DNA of 36,718 nt. Source: Lachnospiraceae bacterium (lineage in GTDB: Bacteria; Bacillota; Clostridia; Lachnospirales; Lachnospiraceae). The notes beneath the pieces are model-generated. The model ran no database searches. It was not told the origin of the DNA and saw only the letters and a program-made list of their open reading frames with translations. The position numbers and the translations under genes were made by a program. The DNA lies in the NCBI GenBank assembly GCA_900766575.1, contig CAAFVW010000158.1:1-36718 (forward strand), read 5' to 3'. Below are positions 25,160 to 32,246 of this stretch, in pieces; the first letter of the stretch is position 1; every line of letters begins with the position of its first letter.

Positions 25160-26938
25160 ATGTCGGCAATCTGGGGAATTGTGGATCTGTATCCCGGACA
25201 GACCGAAGGGCAGCAGAGCAATCGCCTGGGAAGCCTTCGGGAAGAAGCCCGGAGGATGCGGCAGGCTTATGAAACGAGCTGCCTGGACCGGATACAGGAG
25301 AAAATGGAAGAAGAATATTATCTGGCCTGTGGAGTGCAGAATGTCACGAAGGAAGCGGAGGCAGAGCGGTTCCCCTATGAGAGAAAGGGGGAACAGGGAA
25401 GCCTGTTCGTGGCGGATGTGATTCTGGACAACCGGGCAGAACTGGTGCGGAATCTGGTCGGAGGGCAGGAGCTGTACCGCTGCCCGGATGGAGAGATTTT
25501 ATATGAAAGCTATTGCAGGGCTCCGGAGAAGACACTTGCCATGGCCAGAGGGGCTTATGTCTGTGCGTATCTGGAGCCGGGGAAGAAGATGCTCACCCTG
25601 TTCAACGATGTGGCAGGAAATCGCTCGGTCTATTACAGACAGGAAGGGAAGCGGGTTTATTTTTCCACATTGCTTTCGGGAATCACCTGTCAGAGGGAAC
25701 ATTGGAAAGAAAATACGGCATGGTTTGACCGCTTTTATTCTATCCGGGATCTTAGGGCAGTGTCGGAGCCCAGAGAGACCCCCTATGCGGGAATCCTGCG
25801 GCTGACGCCGGGAGAGATTGCGGTATTCTCCGAAGAAGGAGTGCACAGAAGGGATTACTGGGATCCTTTTAAGGGAAGGAAGCTTCTGCGGAGAAGAACG
25901 GAGGCGGAGTACCGGGAGCTTGTGACGACGGTGTTCCAAAGCTGTGTGGAGGATGTGATCCGGGAGGGGAAGGAGACCGGGATCCTGCTAAGCGGAGGTC
26001 TGGATTCCAATGCTGTGGCGGCCTATGCGGCACCTTACCTTGCCCGGAGGGGGAAGAAACTGTATTCTTTTACCTCAGTGCCGGAGGAGAAGGAGAGGAA
26101 GAAGGTTCCGGACCGGTTTGCTGTGGAGGATGAACGGGGCTATGTGGAGCTGGTGCGGCACTTCCAGGGGAATCTGGAGCCGGAATATCTGGTGACGAAC
26201 CGGGGAAATCTGCTGGCGGAGAACCGGAGATTGCGGGAAGTTCTGGAAGTTCCCTGCAAAGCGGTGCTGAATCTGCCCTGGATGTACGAGAGCTATGAAC
26301 GGGCAGCCGGGAAAGGCTGTGCAGTCCTGCTGTCCGGGCAATATGGGAACATTACCATATCCTACGGAGATTTTCGAAGCCTGTTTCTGACACTGATGCA
26401 TCAGGGAAGAATCAAAAGTCTGGTGCAGGAGATCAATGACTATAGCAGAAAATACCACAGGAGCCGCAGATGGGTATGGAGGGATCTTCTCGCGGCGGGA
26501 GCCTCGCAGGATCACAGAGAAGTGTCCCATTATATGTATGATAAAAATGCACTGCGGCAGATCGGAGAATATGAGGTGAAGCTTTCGCTGGCGACAGGGG
26601 TGGTGCCGCGGGATCCCACCAGAGACAAACGGCTGATCGAACTGGTATTGAGTCTGCCTCCGGAACAATTTACCCATGCCGGACAGGAAAGACGGCTGGT
26701 GCGGCAATATCTGCAGGGAAGGATTCCGGAAGAAATTCTGGCGGATGAATTCCACAAGGGGAGACAGGGCGTGGGAAGCGGAGAACTTCTCACCGCACAA
26801 TGGGAGCAGATCTGCGGGGGATTGCCCGGTGCGCGGCAAGAGGCTGCATCCTGGGGAGACAGATTATCCAGAGAGAGCATGGTGCGAGGGTTCTATGTGG
26901 GACTGGCACGGGAATATCAGAGAAGGTTTGAAGTATGA
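25160..26938 (+). CDS. Lasso peptide cyclase, asparagine-synthase-related (C protein)
   Basis: A 592-residue macrolactam synthetase homologue. The N-terminal half is a class II glutamine amidotransferase-like domain that begins MSAIWGIVDL, lacking the catalytic Cys2 of asparagine synthase, so it has no glutaminase activity, as in known lasso cyclases. The C-terminal half holds the ATP pyrophosphatase loop GILLSGGLDSNAVAAYAAPY (SGGLDS at 278-283). The enzyme adenylates the ring-forming Asp or Glu side chain and lets the new N-terminal amine attack it. It starts 2 bases after the B2 stop and overlaps the kinase gene (ATGA). A GGQYGN-like SGQYGNITISY follows the synthase loop and fits the family. 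Confidence 0.92.
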   Translation: MSAIWGIVDLYPGQTEGQQSNRLGSLREEARRMRQAYETSCLDRIQEKMEEEYYLACGVQNVTKEAEAERFPYERKGEQGSLFVADVILDNRAELVRNLVGGQELYRCPDGEILYESYCRAPEKTLAMARGAYVCAYLEPGKKMLTLFNDVAGNRSVYYRQEGKRVYFSTLLSGITCQREHWKENTAWFDRFYSIRDLRAVSEPRETPYAGILRLTPGEIAVFSEEGVHRRDYWDPFKGRKLLRRRTEAEYRELVTTVFQSCVEDVIREGKETGILLSGGLDSNAVAAYAAPYLARRGKKLYSFTSVPEEKERKKVPDRFAVEDERGYVELVRHFQGNLEPEYLVTNRGNLLAENRRLREVLEVPCKAVLNLPWMYESYERAAGKGCAVLLSGQYGNITISYGDFRSLFLTLMHQGRIKSLVQEINDYSRKYHRSRRWVWRDLLAAGASQDHREVSHYMYDKNALRQIGEYEVKLSLATGVVPRDPTRDKRLIELVLSLPPEQFTHAGQERRLVRQYLQGRIPEEILADEFHKGRQGVGSGELLTAQWEQICGGLPGARQEAASWGDRLSRESMVRGFYVGLAREYQRRFEV

Positions 26939-27846
26939 TGGAATATTTTTACAGAATTTATGGACTGCGGGTACAGTCACAGATTCCTTTTTCCCAGGCA
27001 CAGCCGGACGTGGCAGGAGATGTGGATGTCCGGATCGTATTCGGCAGGGTGCCGGATTTCCTGCGGGAGGCAGCACAGAAAGGCTACGGGACCTGGACGA
27101 ACGGATTTACATCCGCCTGGTTCCGGGTGCGGGATGGAACGCAGGTCTATGTGGAAGAGGGGAAGCGGATCACGGTAGAGCTCTCCACAGAACCGGGAAT
27201 GCTTCTCATAACGTCGCTGCTGCTCAGCGCAGGCATGGCACTGATCTGCCTGCAAAGGGGAGACCCGTTTTTTCATGGGAGTGCGTTGTCCGATGGAAAA
27301 TGGGCGATTCTGCTCTGTGGAGAGAGCGGTGCCGGCAAATCTACGGTGACTATGGAACTGTTGCAAAGAAAGCTGGGATTTCTGGCAGATGATACGGTGA
27401 GGATACATCCGGGAGCCACGGAAATGGTGGCAGAACCCTCCTATCCGCAGCAGAAGCTGTGCCGTGATATGACGGTGCAGTGCGGCAGACCGTTGGATGA
27501 ACTGATTTATATAGATGAGGAGCGGGGAAAATATGCATTGCGCAGGCAGGACTGCTATGAAAAACGGGCAGTACCGCTGCACAGGATCTTCCTGTTGCGG
27601 AAGACAGACGAAGAGAGGCCGGGGGACAGGGTCTGCATCCGGAGTGTTACGGGAAAGGAGGCTCTGGAGGCACTGAGCAGTCAGTTGTATCTGGCGGATA
27701 CTTACCGGTACAGCACGGGAATTCCGTATCCATTGATGGAACAGCTGGTCCGGATCGCCGGACAGGTACGTATTTATGAAGTGAGCAGACCGGGAACCGG
27801 GGATACCCTCCGGGAGGTGGTAGCGAAAATCTTACAGTTATGTTAG
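26938..27846 (+). CDS. HprK-like peptide kinase 1 of the lasso cluster
   Basis: A 302-residue kinase related to HPr kinase/phosphorylase. It has the P-loop LLCGESGAGKSTVTMELL (GESGAGKST near residue 130), a preceding FFHGSAL with the conserved His, and LGFLADDTVRI with an Asp pair. In paeninodin and pseudomycoidin clusters such kinases phosphorylate the C-terminal serine of the lasso peptide; I infer a similar role. The N-terminus YFYRIYGLRVQSQIPF aligns to that of kinase 2 (30172), supporting a start at the second of two adjacent ATGs (26938) or at 26935, where the ATG overlaps the cyclase stop. It is the last gene before the precursor's own promoter. Confidence 0.85.
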   Translation: MEYFYRIYGLRVQSQIPFSQAQPDVAGDVDVRIVFGRVPDFLREAAQKGYGTWTNGFTSAWFRVRDGTQVYVEEGKRITVELSTEPGMLLITSLLLSAGMALICLQRGDPFFHGSALSDGKWAILLCGESGAGKSTVTMELLQRKLGFLADDTVRIHPGATEMVAEPSYPQQKLCRDMTVQCGRPLDELIYIDEERGKYALRRQDCYEKRAVPLHRIFLLRKTDEERPGDRVCIRSVTGKEALEALSSQLYLADTYRYSTGIPYPLMEQLVRIAGQVRIYEVSRPGTGDTLREVVAKILQLC

Positions 27847-27874
27847 AAAGAAGGTATTATGGCAGGGGAATCAC

Positions 27875-27880
27875 TATAAT
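27875..27880 (+). promoter_or_regulatory. -10 element of a probable internal promoter for precursor A1
   Basis: A perfect TATAAT at 27875-27880, 59 bases before the A1 start codon and 28 bases after the kinase stop. No convincing -35 is seen 17 bases upstream, so the call depends on the -10, its place just before the precursor gene, and the hairpin-like operator that follows. Confidence 0.5.
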
Positions 27881-27887
27881 GGAATTG

Positions 27888-27906
27888 TAACTATTCAGAA
27901 TAGTTA
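27888..27906 (+). promoter_or_regulatory. 8-bp inverted repeat near the A1 transcription start (candidate operator)
   Basis: TAACTATT (27888-27895) and AATAGTTA (27899-27906) form a perfect 8-bp inverted repeat with a 3-base centre, starting 8 bases after the TATAAT. The position over the expected +1 is typical for a repressor site, but it could also be a small 5' hairpin in the mRNA. Confidence 0.45.
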
Positions 27907-27938
27907 TGTCATCAAAATGTAATAAGGAGGAATGGAAA

Positions 27939-28115
27939 ATGAAAGCATGGAGTCAGCCCGAAGTGGAGGAACTGAACGTAAGAGCAACGGCTTACAGTCC
28001 CAAGGGAGGCCTGATCGAGGACGGCGTTTACCAGTCTGATGACGGTAAATATACCATCCCCACCTACGGTCCCTCTTCCGGCAATTCCGGAGAGCCTACT
28101 GTAAATGTACAGTAG
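27939..28115 (+). CDS. Lasso peptide precursor A1
   Basis: A 58-residue precursor. The leader MKAWSQPEVEELNVRATA (18 residues) carries the P, L and Thr pattern of Firmicutes lasso leaders: Pro7, Leu12 and Thr17 at position -2 to the cut. If cleaved after Ala18 the core is Tyr1 to Gln40 with Glu at position 9 (YSPKGGLIE), which fits a nine-residue macrolactam ring. The tail of ~31 residues (DGVYQSDDGKYTIPT onward, then YGPSSGNSGEPTVNVQ) is much longer than in known lasso peptides and ends in Gln, not Ser. The start is ATG 27939 with AAGGAGG (27924-27930) 8 bases upstream. It sits between kinase 1 and B1 with its own promoter-like element and is followed by a terminator-like hairpin. No mature product is proven. 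Confidence 0.85.
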   Translation: MKAWSQPEVEELNVRATAYSPKGGLIEDGVYQSDDGKYTIPTYGPSSGNSGEPTVNVQ

Positions 28116-28159
28116 TTTCTGGGTTACCGTACAGGGAAAATACCCCAAAAGGATCAGGG

Positions 28160-28186
28160 AAGCTCATGGTTACATGGGCTTTTTTG
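28160..28186 (+). terminator. Terminator-like hairpin after precursor A1 (attenuator)
   Basis: A 9-bp stem (28160-28168 with 28173-28181, one G-U pair) with a GTTA loop, followed by TTTTT. It lies 45 bases after the A1 stop and before the B1 gene on the same strand. Partial termination here would give more precursor than enzyme mRNA, a common plan in RiPP operons. Confidence 0.65.
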
Positions 28187-28216
28187 GTGTATGGGAAGTA
28201 TCGAAGGGAGAAAAAA

Positions 28217-28516
28217 ATGGATAGAACAGCGAAAATTCGGATGAATCGGCAGAGGGATGTGACAGATCTGGCAGGGGAAAAGGTCATGGTGGACTTCGAG
28301 CAGGGAAAATATTTCTGTATCAAAGGCGTGGGAAATGACATCTGGGATATGCTGGCGGAACAGAAATCCGAGGACGGAAGACCGGGAAGCATGGCAGTGG
28401 ATACGATCCTGCAGAAACTTATGGAAGAATATGAAGTGACAGAAGAGGTCTGTGAAAAAGAGGTGCTGGCATTCCTGGATAAATTGGAGCATGTGGGAAT
28501 CCTGGAAGAGGTGTAG
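28217..28516 (+). CDS. PqqD-like RiPP recognition element protein, lasso B1
   Basis: A 99-residue PqqD-family protein that binds the leader and presents the precursor to B2 and the cyclase. Visible: VMVDFEQGKYFCIKGVGNDI, WDMLAEQ, then a helix region VDTILQKLMEEYEVTEEVCE, ending FLDKLEHVGILEEV. This is the winged-helix fold of the RRE, with the 'y.lN..g..iW..l' consensus slightly diverged (CIKGVGNDIWDML). ATG 28217 is preferred over 28166 because GAAGGGAG lies just upstream. It overlaps nothing and precedes the ABC gene by 6 bases. Confidence 0.9.
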   Translation: MDRTAKIRMNRQRDVTDLAGEKVMVDFEQGKYFCIKGVGNDIWDMLAEQKSEDGRPGSMAVDTILQKLMEEYEVTEEVCEKEVLAFLDKLEHVGILEEV

Positions 28517-28522
28517 GCATAC

Positions 28523-30202
28523 ATGGAGAAAATAAGAGGAAGAGATTATGCAGCCTGGCTGTGGCAATATACTGCACCCTATGCGGGCAGGATCACTCTG
28601 CTGCTATTGCTGGGGCTGGCACAGACCTTTGCATCTCTGGCCATGGTACAGATCACCAAAGAGATCATCGATCATGCTACGGTGGGAGGCGGCTTCGGAC
28701 GGCTCCTGGCAGGGTATGTACTGCTGCTTCTTGGAATGCAGGGGATCTCGGTGCTGTCGGCATTGCTCTCGGCGTTGGTGACGGAGCGGTTCTCCTTCGG
28801 TATCCGAAAGCAGATTTATGAGAAAATCCTGCATTCCGGATGGCGGGAGGTGACGGCTTACCATACCGGAGATCTGATGACGCGGCTGACCAGTGATGCG
28901 GGAAATGTGGCGGATGGTATTGTGGGGACGATCCCGAATATCATACAACTGGGAATGGAACTGGTATTGGTGTTTTTGATGTTATTTTACTATTCACCGC
29001 TGTTGGCAGTGTTCGCCCTGCTGGTGGCCCCGGTAGCGGCACTTTGTTCCTGGTGGCTGGGAAAACGTCTGAAACGTCTTCAGGGCAAGGTGCAGGAGAG
29101 CGAGTCGGCATACCGGTCTTTTCTACAGGAAAGTCTGGCGAATCTTCTGATCGTGAAAGCTTTCACCGGGGAGGACCGGGCGGTAGAACGTCTGACCAGG
29201 CTGCGGGAGGAACGTTTTTACTGGGTATACCGCAAGACCGGACTGGGAACCGCCAGCTCCACGGTAATGGCTCTGGCATTCCAGGGAGGGTATCTGACGG
29301 CATTTTCCTATGGAGCATGGCAGTTATCCAGACGGCAGATCACCTATGGTACGATGTCGGTATTTCTGACATTGGTGAACCGGGTGCAGGCGCCGATCCT
29401 GGGGCTGGCACAGCAGATCCCGAGGATCATTGCTCTGTTGACTTCTGCCGGGAGAATCATGGAATTACAGCGGATCCCCGGAGAGAGAAGGGAATCCGGA
29501 CAGCTTAGAGGACCGGAGATCGGTGTGGAGCTTCGGAATGTATGCTTCGGTTATACACAGGAACCGGTGCTTTCCAGAGTGAATTTTGAGATACATCCCG
29601 GAGAGTTTGCTGCCATCGTAGGAGAATCGGGTATCGGCAAGACTACATTGATCCGCATTCTGCTGGCTTTTCTGGAAGCCGGAGAGGGAACGGTGGATTT
29701 CTATAACGGGATCGGAGAACGGCAGGAGACCGGGGCCTTTGTGCGGGAGTTTGTCGCCTATGTCCCTCAGGGGAATACCTTGTTCAGTGGAACTGTCAGG
29801 GAGAATCTGCAAATGGGCAGAGAGGATGCCACGGAACAGGAATTGTGGGAGGCACTGCGGCAGGCTTGCGGTGAAAAGTTTGTGCGGGCACTGCCCAGAG
29901 GGCTGGATACGGTCATCGGGGAGAGAGGGCATGGCCTGTCGGAAGGACAGGCACAACGGATTGCCATCGCCAGAGCTTTTCTGCGGAGAGCACCATTTCT
30001 CATTCTGGATGAGGCAACTTCGGCACTGGACGAGGCCACAGAGCTTGCGGTGCTGCAGGGATTGAGAGCACTGCGTCCAAGACCGACCTGCCTGCTCGTT
30101 ACACATAGAAAGGGGGTATTAAAATATTGCGATCGGGAACTCAGAATCCGGGAAGGGAGTGTGACGGAAGAATGCAGTACAATTACGACCTGTACGGCAT
30201 GA
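28523..30202 (+). CDS. ABC transporter, half-size exporter (lasso D protein)
   Basis: A 559-residue export ABC protein, a homodimeric MsbA/McjD-type transporter fused as membrane domain plus ATPase. Residues ~20-310 are the membrane part (six helices), and 340-555 the ATPase with Walker A GESGIGKTTL (367-376), Q-loop VPQGNTLFSG, signature LSEGQAQRIAIARAF (472-486), Walker B FLILDEATSALD (492-503) and the H-loop His528. No C39 peptidase domain is present, as expected because B2 does the cutting. In lasso clusters this protein exports the finished peptide and gives self-immunity. Its stop overlaps kinase 2 by 31 bases. Confidence 0.93.
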   Translation: MEKIRGRDYAAWLWQYTAPYAGRITLLLLLGLAQTFASLAMVQITKEIIDHATVGGGFGRLLAGYVLLLLGMQGISVLSALLSALVTERFSFGIRKQIYEKILHSGWREVTAYHTGDLMTRLTSDAGNVADGIVGTIPNIIQLGMELVLVFLMLFYYSPLLAVFALLVAPVAALCSWWLGKRLKRLQGKVQESESAYRSFLQESLANLLIVKAFTGEDRAVERLTRLREERFYWVYRKTGLGTASSTVMALAFQGGYLTAFSYGAWQLSRRQITYGTMSVFLTLVNRVQAPILGLAQQIPRIIALLTSAGRIMELQRIPGERRESGQLRGPEIGVELRNVCFGYTQEPVLSRVNFEIHPGEFAAIVGESGIGKTTLIRILLAFLEAGEGTVDFYNGIGERQETGAFVREFVAYVPQGNTLFSGTVRENLQMGREDATEQELWEALRQACGEKFVRALPRGLDTVIGERGHGLSEGQAQRIAIARAFLRRAPFLILDEATSALDEATELAVLQGLRALRPRPTCLLVTHRKGVLKYCDRELRIREGSVTEECSTITTCTA

Positions 30203-31134
30203 GAGTGAGGTCGGATCTTGCCTTTCCACAGTTTGCAACGGTGAGACTACAGGAAAAGGACGGAGATCCCACACGGGAAGAAATCCGGATCCGGGCGATG
30301 GATACTTATGAGGAAGCGCGATTCCTGAGAGATCACGGAAAAATCATCTGCGGCAGTGCATTGGGTGCGGAGAAAAGCTGGCTGTGCAACCGTACTCTGG
30401 AGATGAGTGTGGAGCGCGGAAACCGGATCTGTTATCACATACGGGAAGGGGGAGATCCGGGGATGGCTCGGACTTATCTGGCAGGCTTTGGTATGGCGAT
30501 GCTTGCCTTGCAGCAGGGGAAACTTCCCTTTCATTGCAGCGCATTGGCGGCTCCGGAGGGTGGCGCTGTGCTTATCGCCGGAGAAAGCGGCGCGGGCAAA
30601 TCCACCCTGACGGCAAATCTGTTGGGGATGGGTTACCGGTTTCTGGCGGATGATATGGCCGTGGTGGAGCTTTCCCGGGGAGAAGGGGTGTGGGTGTATC
30701 CGGCATATCCTTATATGAAATTGTGCCGGGATGCTGTTGCGAGACATGGATATGTATCGGAGGGATTGCGGTACATTGATGAAAAAAAGGACAAATTTCT
30801 GGTGCCCTGCGCCGAACAGTTTCAAAGGGAAAAGGTGCGGCTGGAACGATTTGTCTGGTTGGAAATACAGTCAGAAGAGGAAAAAGCCGGAGAGAGGTCC
30901 GGGACAATAACAGTGGATAGAATCGCGGGTCCGGACAGTATCCTTGTGTATAAAAACAATCTGTTTACAAGGCATCTGTGGAAAAATCAGGATCCGGGAA
31001 TGGAAATCTGGCAGAATTGCCTGAGAATGGCACGGGAGATTCCCGTTTTCAGCGTAAAGAGACCGGCAGCAGGTGATTCCACTGCCGAAGTGGCAGCGGA
31101 AGTACACAAACTGCGCAGCGCTGTGTCAGCTTAA
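30172..31134 (+). CDS. HprK-like peptide kinase 2 of the lasso cluster
   Basis: A 320-residue paralogue of kinase 1. It has the P-loop LIAGESGAGKSTLTANLL (GESGAGKST at 137-145), the FHCSAL motif with His121 and RFLADDMAVV with an Asp pair. The N-terminus MQYNYDLYGMRVRSDLAF aligns to that of kinase 1, which fixes the start at 30172 rather than an ATGA-type start at 30199 that would remove this conserved part. It overlaps the transporter gene by 31 bases. The gene ends in a 9-base overlap with the oppositely transcribed precursor A2, whose C-terminal Ser makes it a natural substrate candidate. Two kinases in one lasso cluster are unusual. Confidence 0.85.
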   Translation: MQYNYDLYGMRVRSDLAFPQFATVRLQEKDGDPTREEIRIRAMDTYEEARFLRDHGKIICGSALGAEKSWLCNRTLEMSVERGNRICYHIREGGDPGMARTYLAGFGMAMLALQQGKLPFHCSALAAPEGGAVLIAGESGAGKSTLTANLLGMGYRFLADDMAVVELSRGEGVWVYPAYPYMKLCRDAVARHGYVSEGLRYIDEKKDKFLVPCAEQFQREKVRLERFVWLEIQSEEEKAGERSGTITVDRIAGPDSILVYKNNLFTRHLWKNQDPGMEIWQNCLRMAREIPVFSVKRPAAGDSTAEVAAEVHKLRSAVSA

Positions 31135-31305
31135 AAATTCTTCCGGTTCTTCGGAAGGCTGCGGCGGCTGACATCCGCCTCCGCCGGGATGGTGTCCGGG
31201 ATGATGTCCACCTCCGCCGGGATGTCCGGGATACCAGGGAAACCACCCACAGGCAGTCTCGGATACTTTCAGTTCCATCAGTTCAGGCTGTGCCCAATGT
31301 TTCAT
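31126..31305 (-). CDS. Second RiPP precursor, A2 (Cys/Gly/His/Pro-rich core)
   Basis: A 59-residue gene read on the minus strand. The leader MKHWAQPELMELKVSETA aligns without gaps to that of A1: same length (18), Trp4, Gln6-Pro7-Glu8, Glu11-Leu12, Val14, Thr17 and Ala18. The predicted core starts CGWFPWYP, continues GHPGGGGHHPGHHPGGGG and ends CQPPQPSEEPEEFLS. There is no Asp or Glu at core positions 7-9, so a normal lasso ring cannot form; the first acids are at core position 34. It has two Cys (core 1 and 27), five His in 12 residues and a C-terminal Ser. AAAGGAG sits 9 bases before the ATG. A competing plus-strand ORF (31189-31377) has no ribosome binding site or recognisable sequence. Confidence 0.8.
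   Translation of the reverse strand: MKHWAQPELMELKVSETACGWFPWYPGHPGGGGHHPGHHPGGGGCQPPQPSEEPEEFLS
31174..31230 (-). repeat. Tandem repeat in the core of precursor A2
   Basis: Positions 31207-31230 (24 bases) and 31174-31200 (27 bases) are near-identical direct copies, separated by 6 bases. They encode PGH-PGGGG and PGHHPGGGG. The core was therefore enlarged by internal duplication of a Gly/His/Pro unit. Confidence 0.75.
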
Positions 31306-31354
31306 AAATATATGCTCCTTTCCGACTGCTTTGCGCAGACCTCAGACAGGGAAA

Positions 31355-31390
31355 GCCCCTGTGTGGTTACAGCATAGTAGACACAGGGGC
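31355..31390 (-). terminator. Hairpin after the histidine kinase gene (weak terminator or attenuator)
   Basis: A 10-bp perfect stem (GCCCCTGTGT with ACACAGGGGC) with a 16-base loop, followed on the minus strand by only three T residues. It is 17 bases after the kinase stop and 49 bases before the A2 start, so it may limit read-through into A2 or end the two-component operon. Confidence 0.45.
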
Positions 31391-31407
31391 ATAAGTAAAG
31401 AAATGTA

Positions 31408-32244
31408 TCAAAGTTGTAAGAACTTTGCCGGAAGCGTCACATGGAAGGTACTGCCTGCACCGAAAGTACTTTCGCAGGATACACTGCCGCCGTGGCGTTC
31501 TGTAATCGCTTTTACAATAGCAAGCCCCAGTCCGCTGCCGGTGGAGGAACCCGGAGTCCTGGCGGAGGAGACCGTGTAAGTACGGCAGAAGATCCGGTTC
31601 AGGTCTTCCGATGGAATGCCGGGTCCCTGATCGGTAACGGAGATCCGGAGCGCAGATGCGTCAGCGGAAGAATGGGCCGACAGCGTGATCGTTGTGTGAA
31701 GAGGAGCGAATTTCGCGGCATTTCCCAATAGATTATCCAGAATCCGGACCAATTTACCGGGATCTGCCCAAAGGGTGGCATGCAGACCGGGCGGCACATG
31801 GAAACGCAGGGTGTGTCCGGCATAGCGGCTGTCCGGAAGGGCGGTATAGAAATATTCTTCCAGAAAGGACAGGGCATCCAGCTCCTGGAAGGAAAAGGCA
31901 TGGGAGGGATCTTCCAGAAGAAACAGCTCATACATATCCCGGATCAGATGCTCCAGAGTCGTTGTCCGATGGTCGATCAGGGAAAGGGCATTTTCCAGGT
32001 CCTGTGAGGACAGAGACTGCCCGGAGGTGAGATAATCCACGGCACTGCGGATAGCGGTGAGGGGAGCCCGCAGATCGTGGGAGAGATTCGCCAGCATTTC
32101 CATGCGTTCCTGCTGCATATGCTGCAGGGAACGATTGGTGGCATTGAGCTGTGCGGTGAGTTCCAGAAGCCTGCGGGACAGTTCTTCCACAGTCTCCTGC
32201 TCCAAAGAGGGAGACCGGAAGACAGAACGGGATTCGGATCGCAT
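31408..32244 (-). CDS. Soluble sensor histidine kinase
   Basis: A 278-residue histidine kinase with no membrane helix and no extracellular sensor. A coiled-coil N-terminus (residues ~12-50, VEELSRRLLELTAQLNATNR) leads to the H-box MLANLSHDLRAPLTAIRSAV (phosphorylated His56), the N-box KLVRILDNLLGNAAKFAPLH, the G1 box VTDQGPGIPSEDL and the G2 box GSGLGLAIVKAITERHGG. It autophosphorylates and passes phosphate to the response regulator, whose gene ends 2 bases upstream. AAGGAGG lies before the ATG. Lack of a sensor suggests input from the cytoplasm or from a partner protein. A likely role is regulation of the RiPP and/or EPS genes around it. Confidence 0.92.
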   Translation of the reverse strand: MRSESRSVFRSPSLEQETVEELSRRLLELTAQLNATNRSLQHMQQERMEMLANLSHDLRAPLTAIRSAVDYLTSGQSLSSQDLENALSLIDHRTTTLEHLIRDMYELFLLEDPSHAFSFQELDALSFLEEYFYTALPDSRYAGHTLRFHVPPGLHATLWADPGKLVRILDNLLGNAAKFAPLHTTITLSAHSSADASALRISVTDQGPGIPSEDLNRIFCRTYTVSSARTPGSSTGSGLGLAIVKAITERHGGSVSCESTFGAGSTFHVTLPAKFLQL

Positions 32245-32246
32245 GG

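Noticed and set aside
27906..27938. Upstream in-frame ATG for precursor A1
   Set aside because: It lies before the AAGGAGG site and would add 11 residues absent from the aligned A2 leader.
30199..30202. Alternative ATGA-coupled start for kinase 2
   Set aside because: It would remove the N-terminal segment that aligns with kinase 1 (Y-x-Y-x-x-Y-G-x-R-V).
31174..31230. Possible CRISPR-like or intergenic DNA repeat
   Set aside because: Only two copies, spaced 6 bases, and fully explained as in-frame codons of the A2 core.
31189..31377. Plus-strand frame of 62 codons overlapping the A2 region
   Set aside because: No ribosome binding site, no recognisable sequence; the minus-strand frame has both a strong ribosome binding site and a leader homologous to A1.
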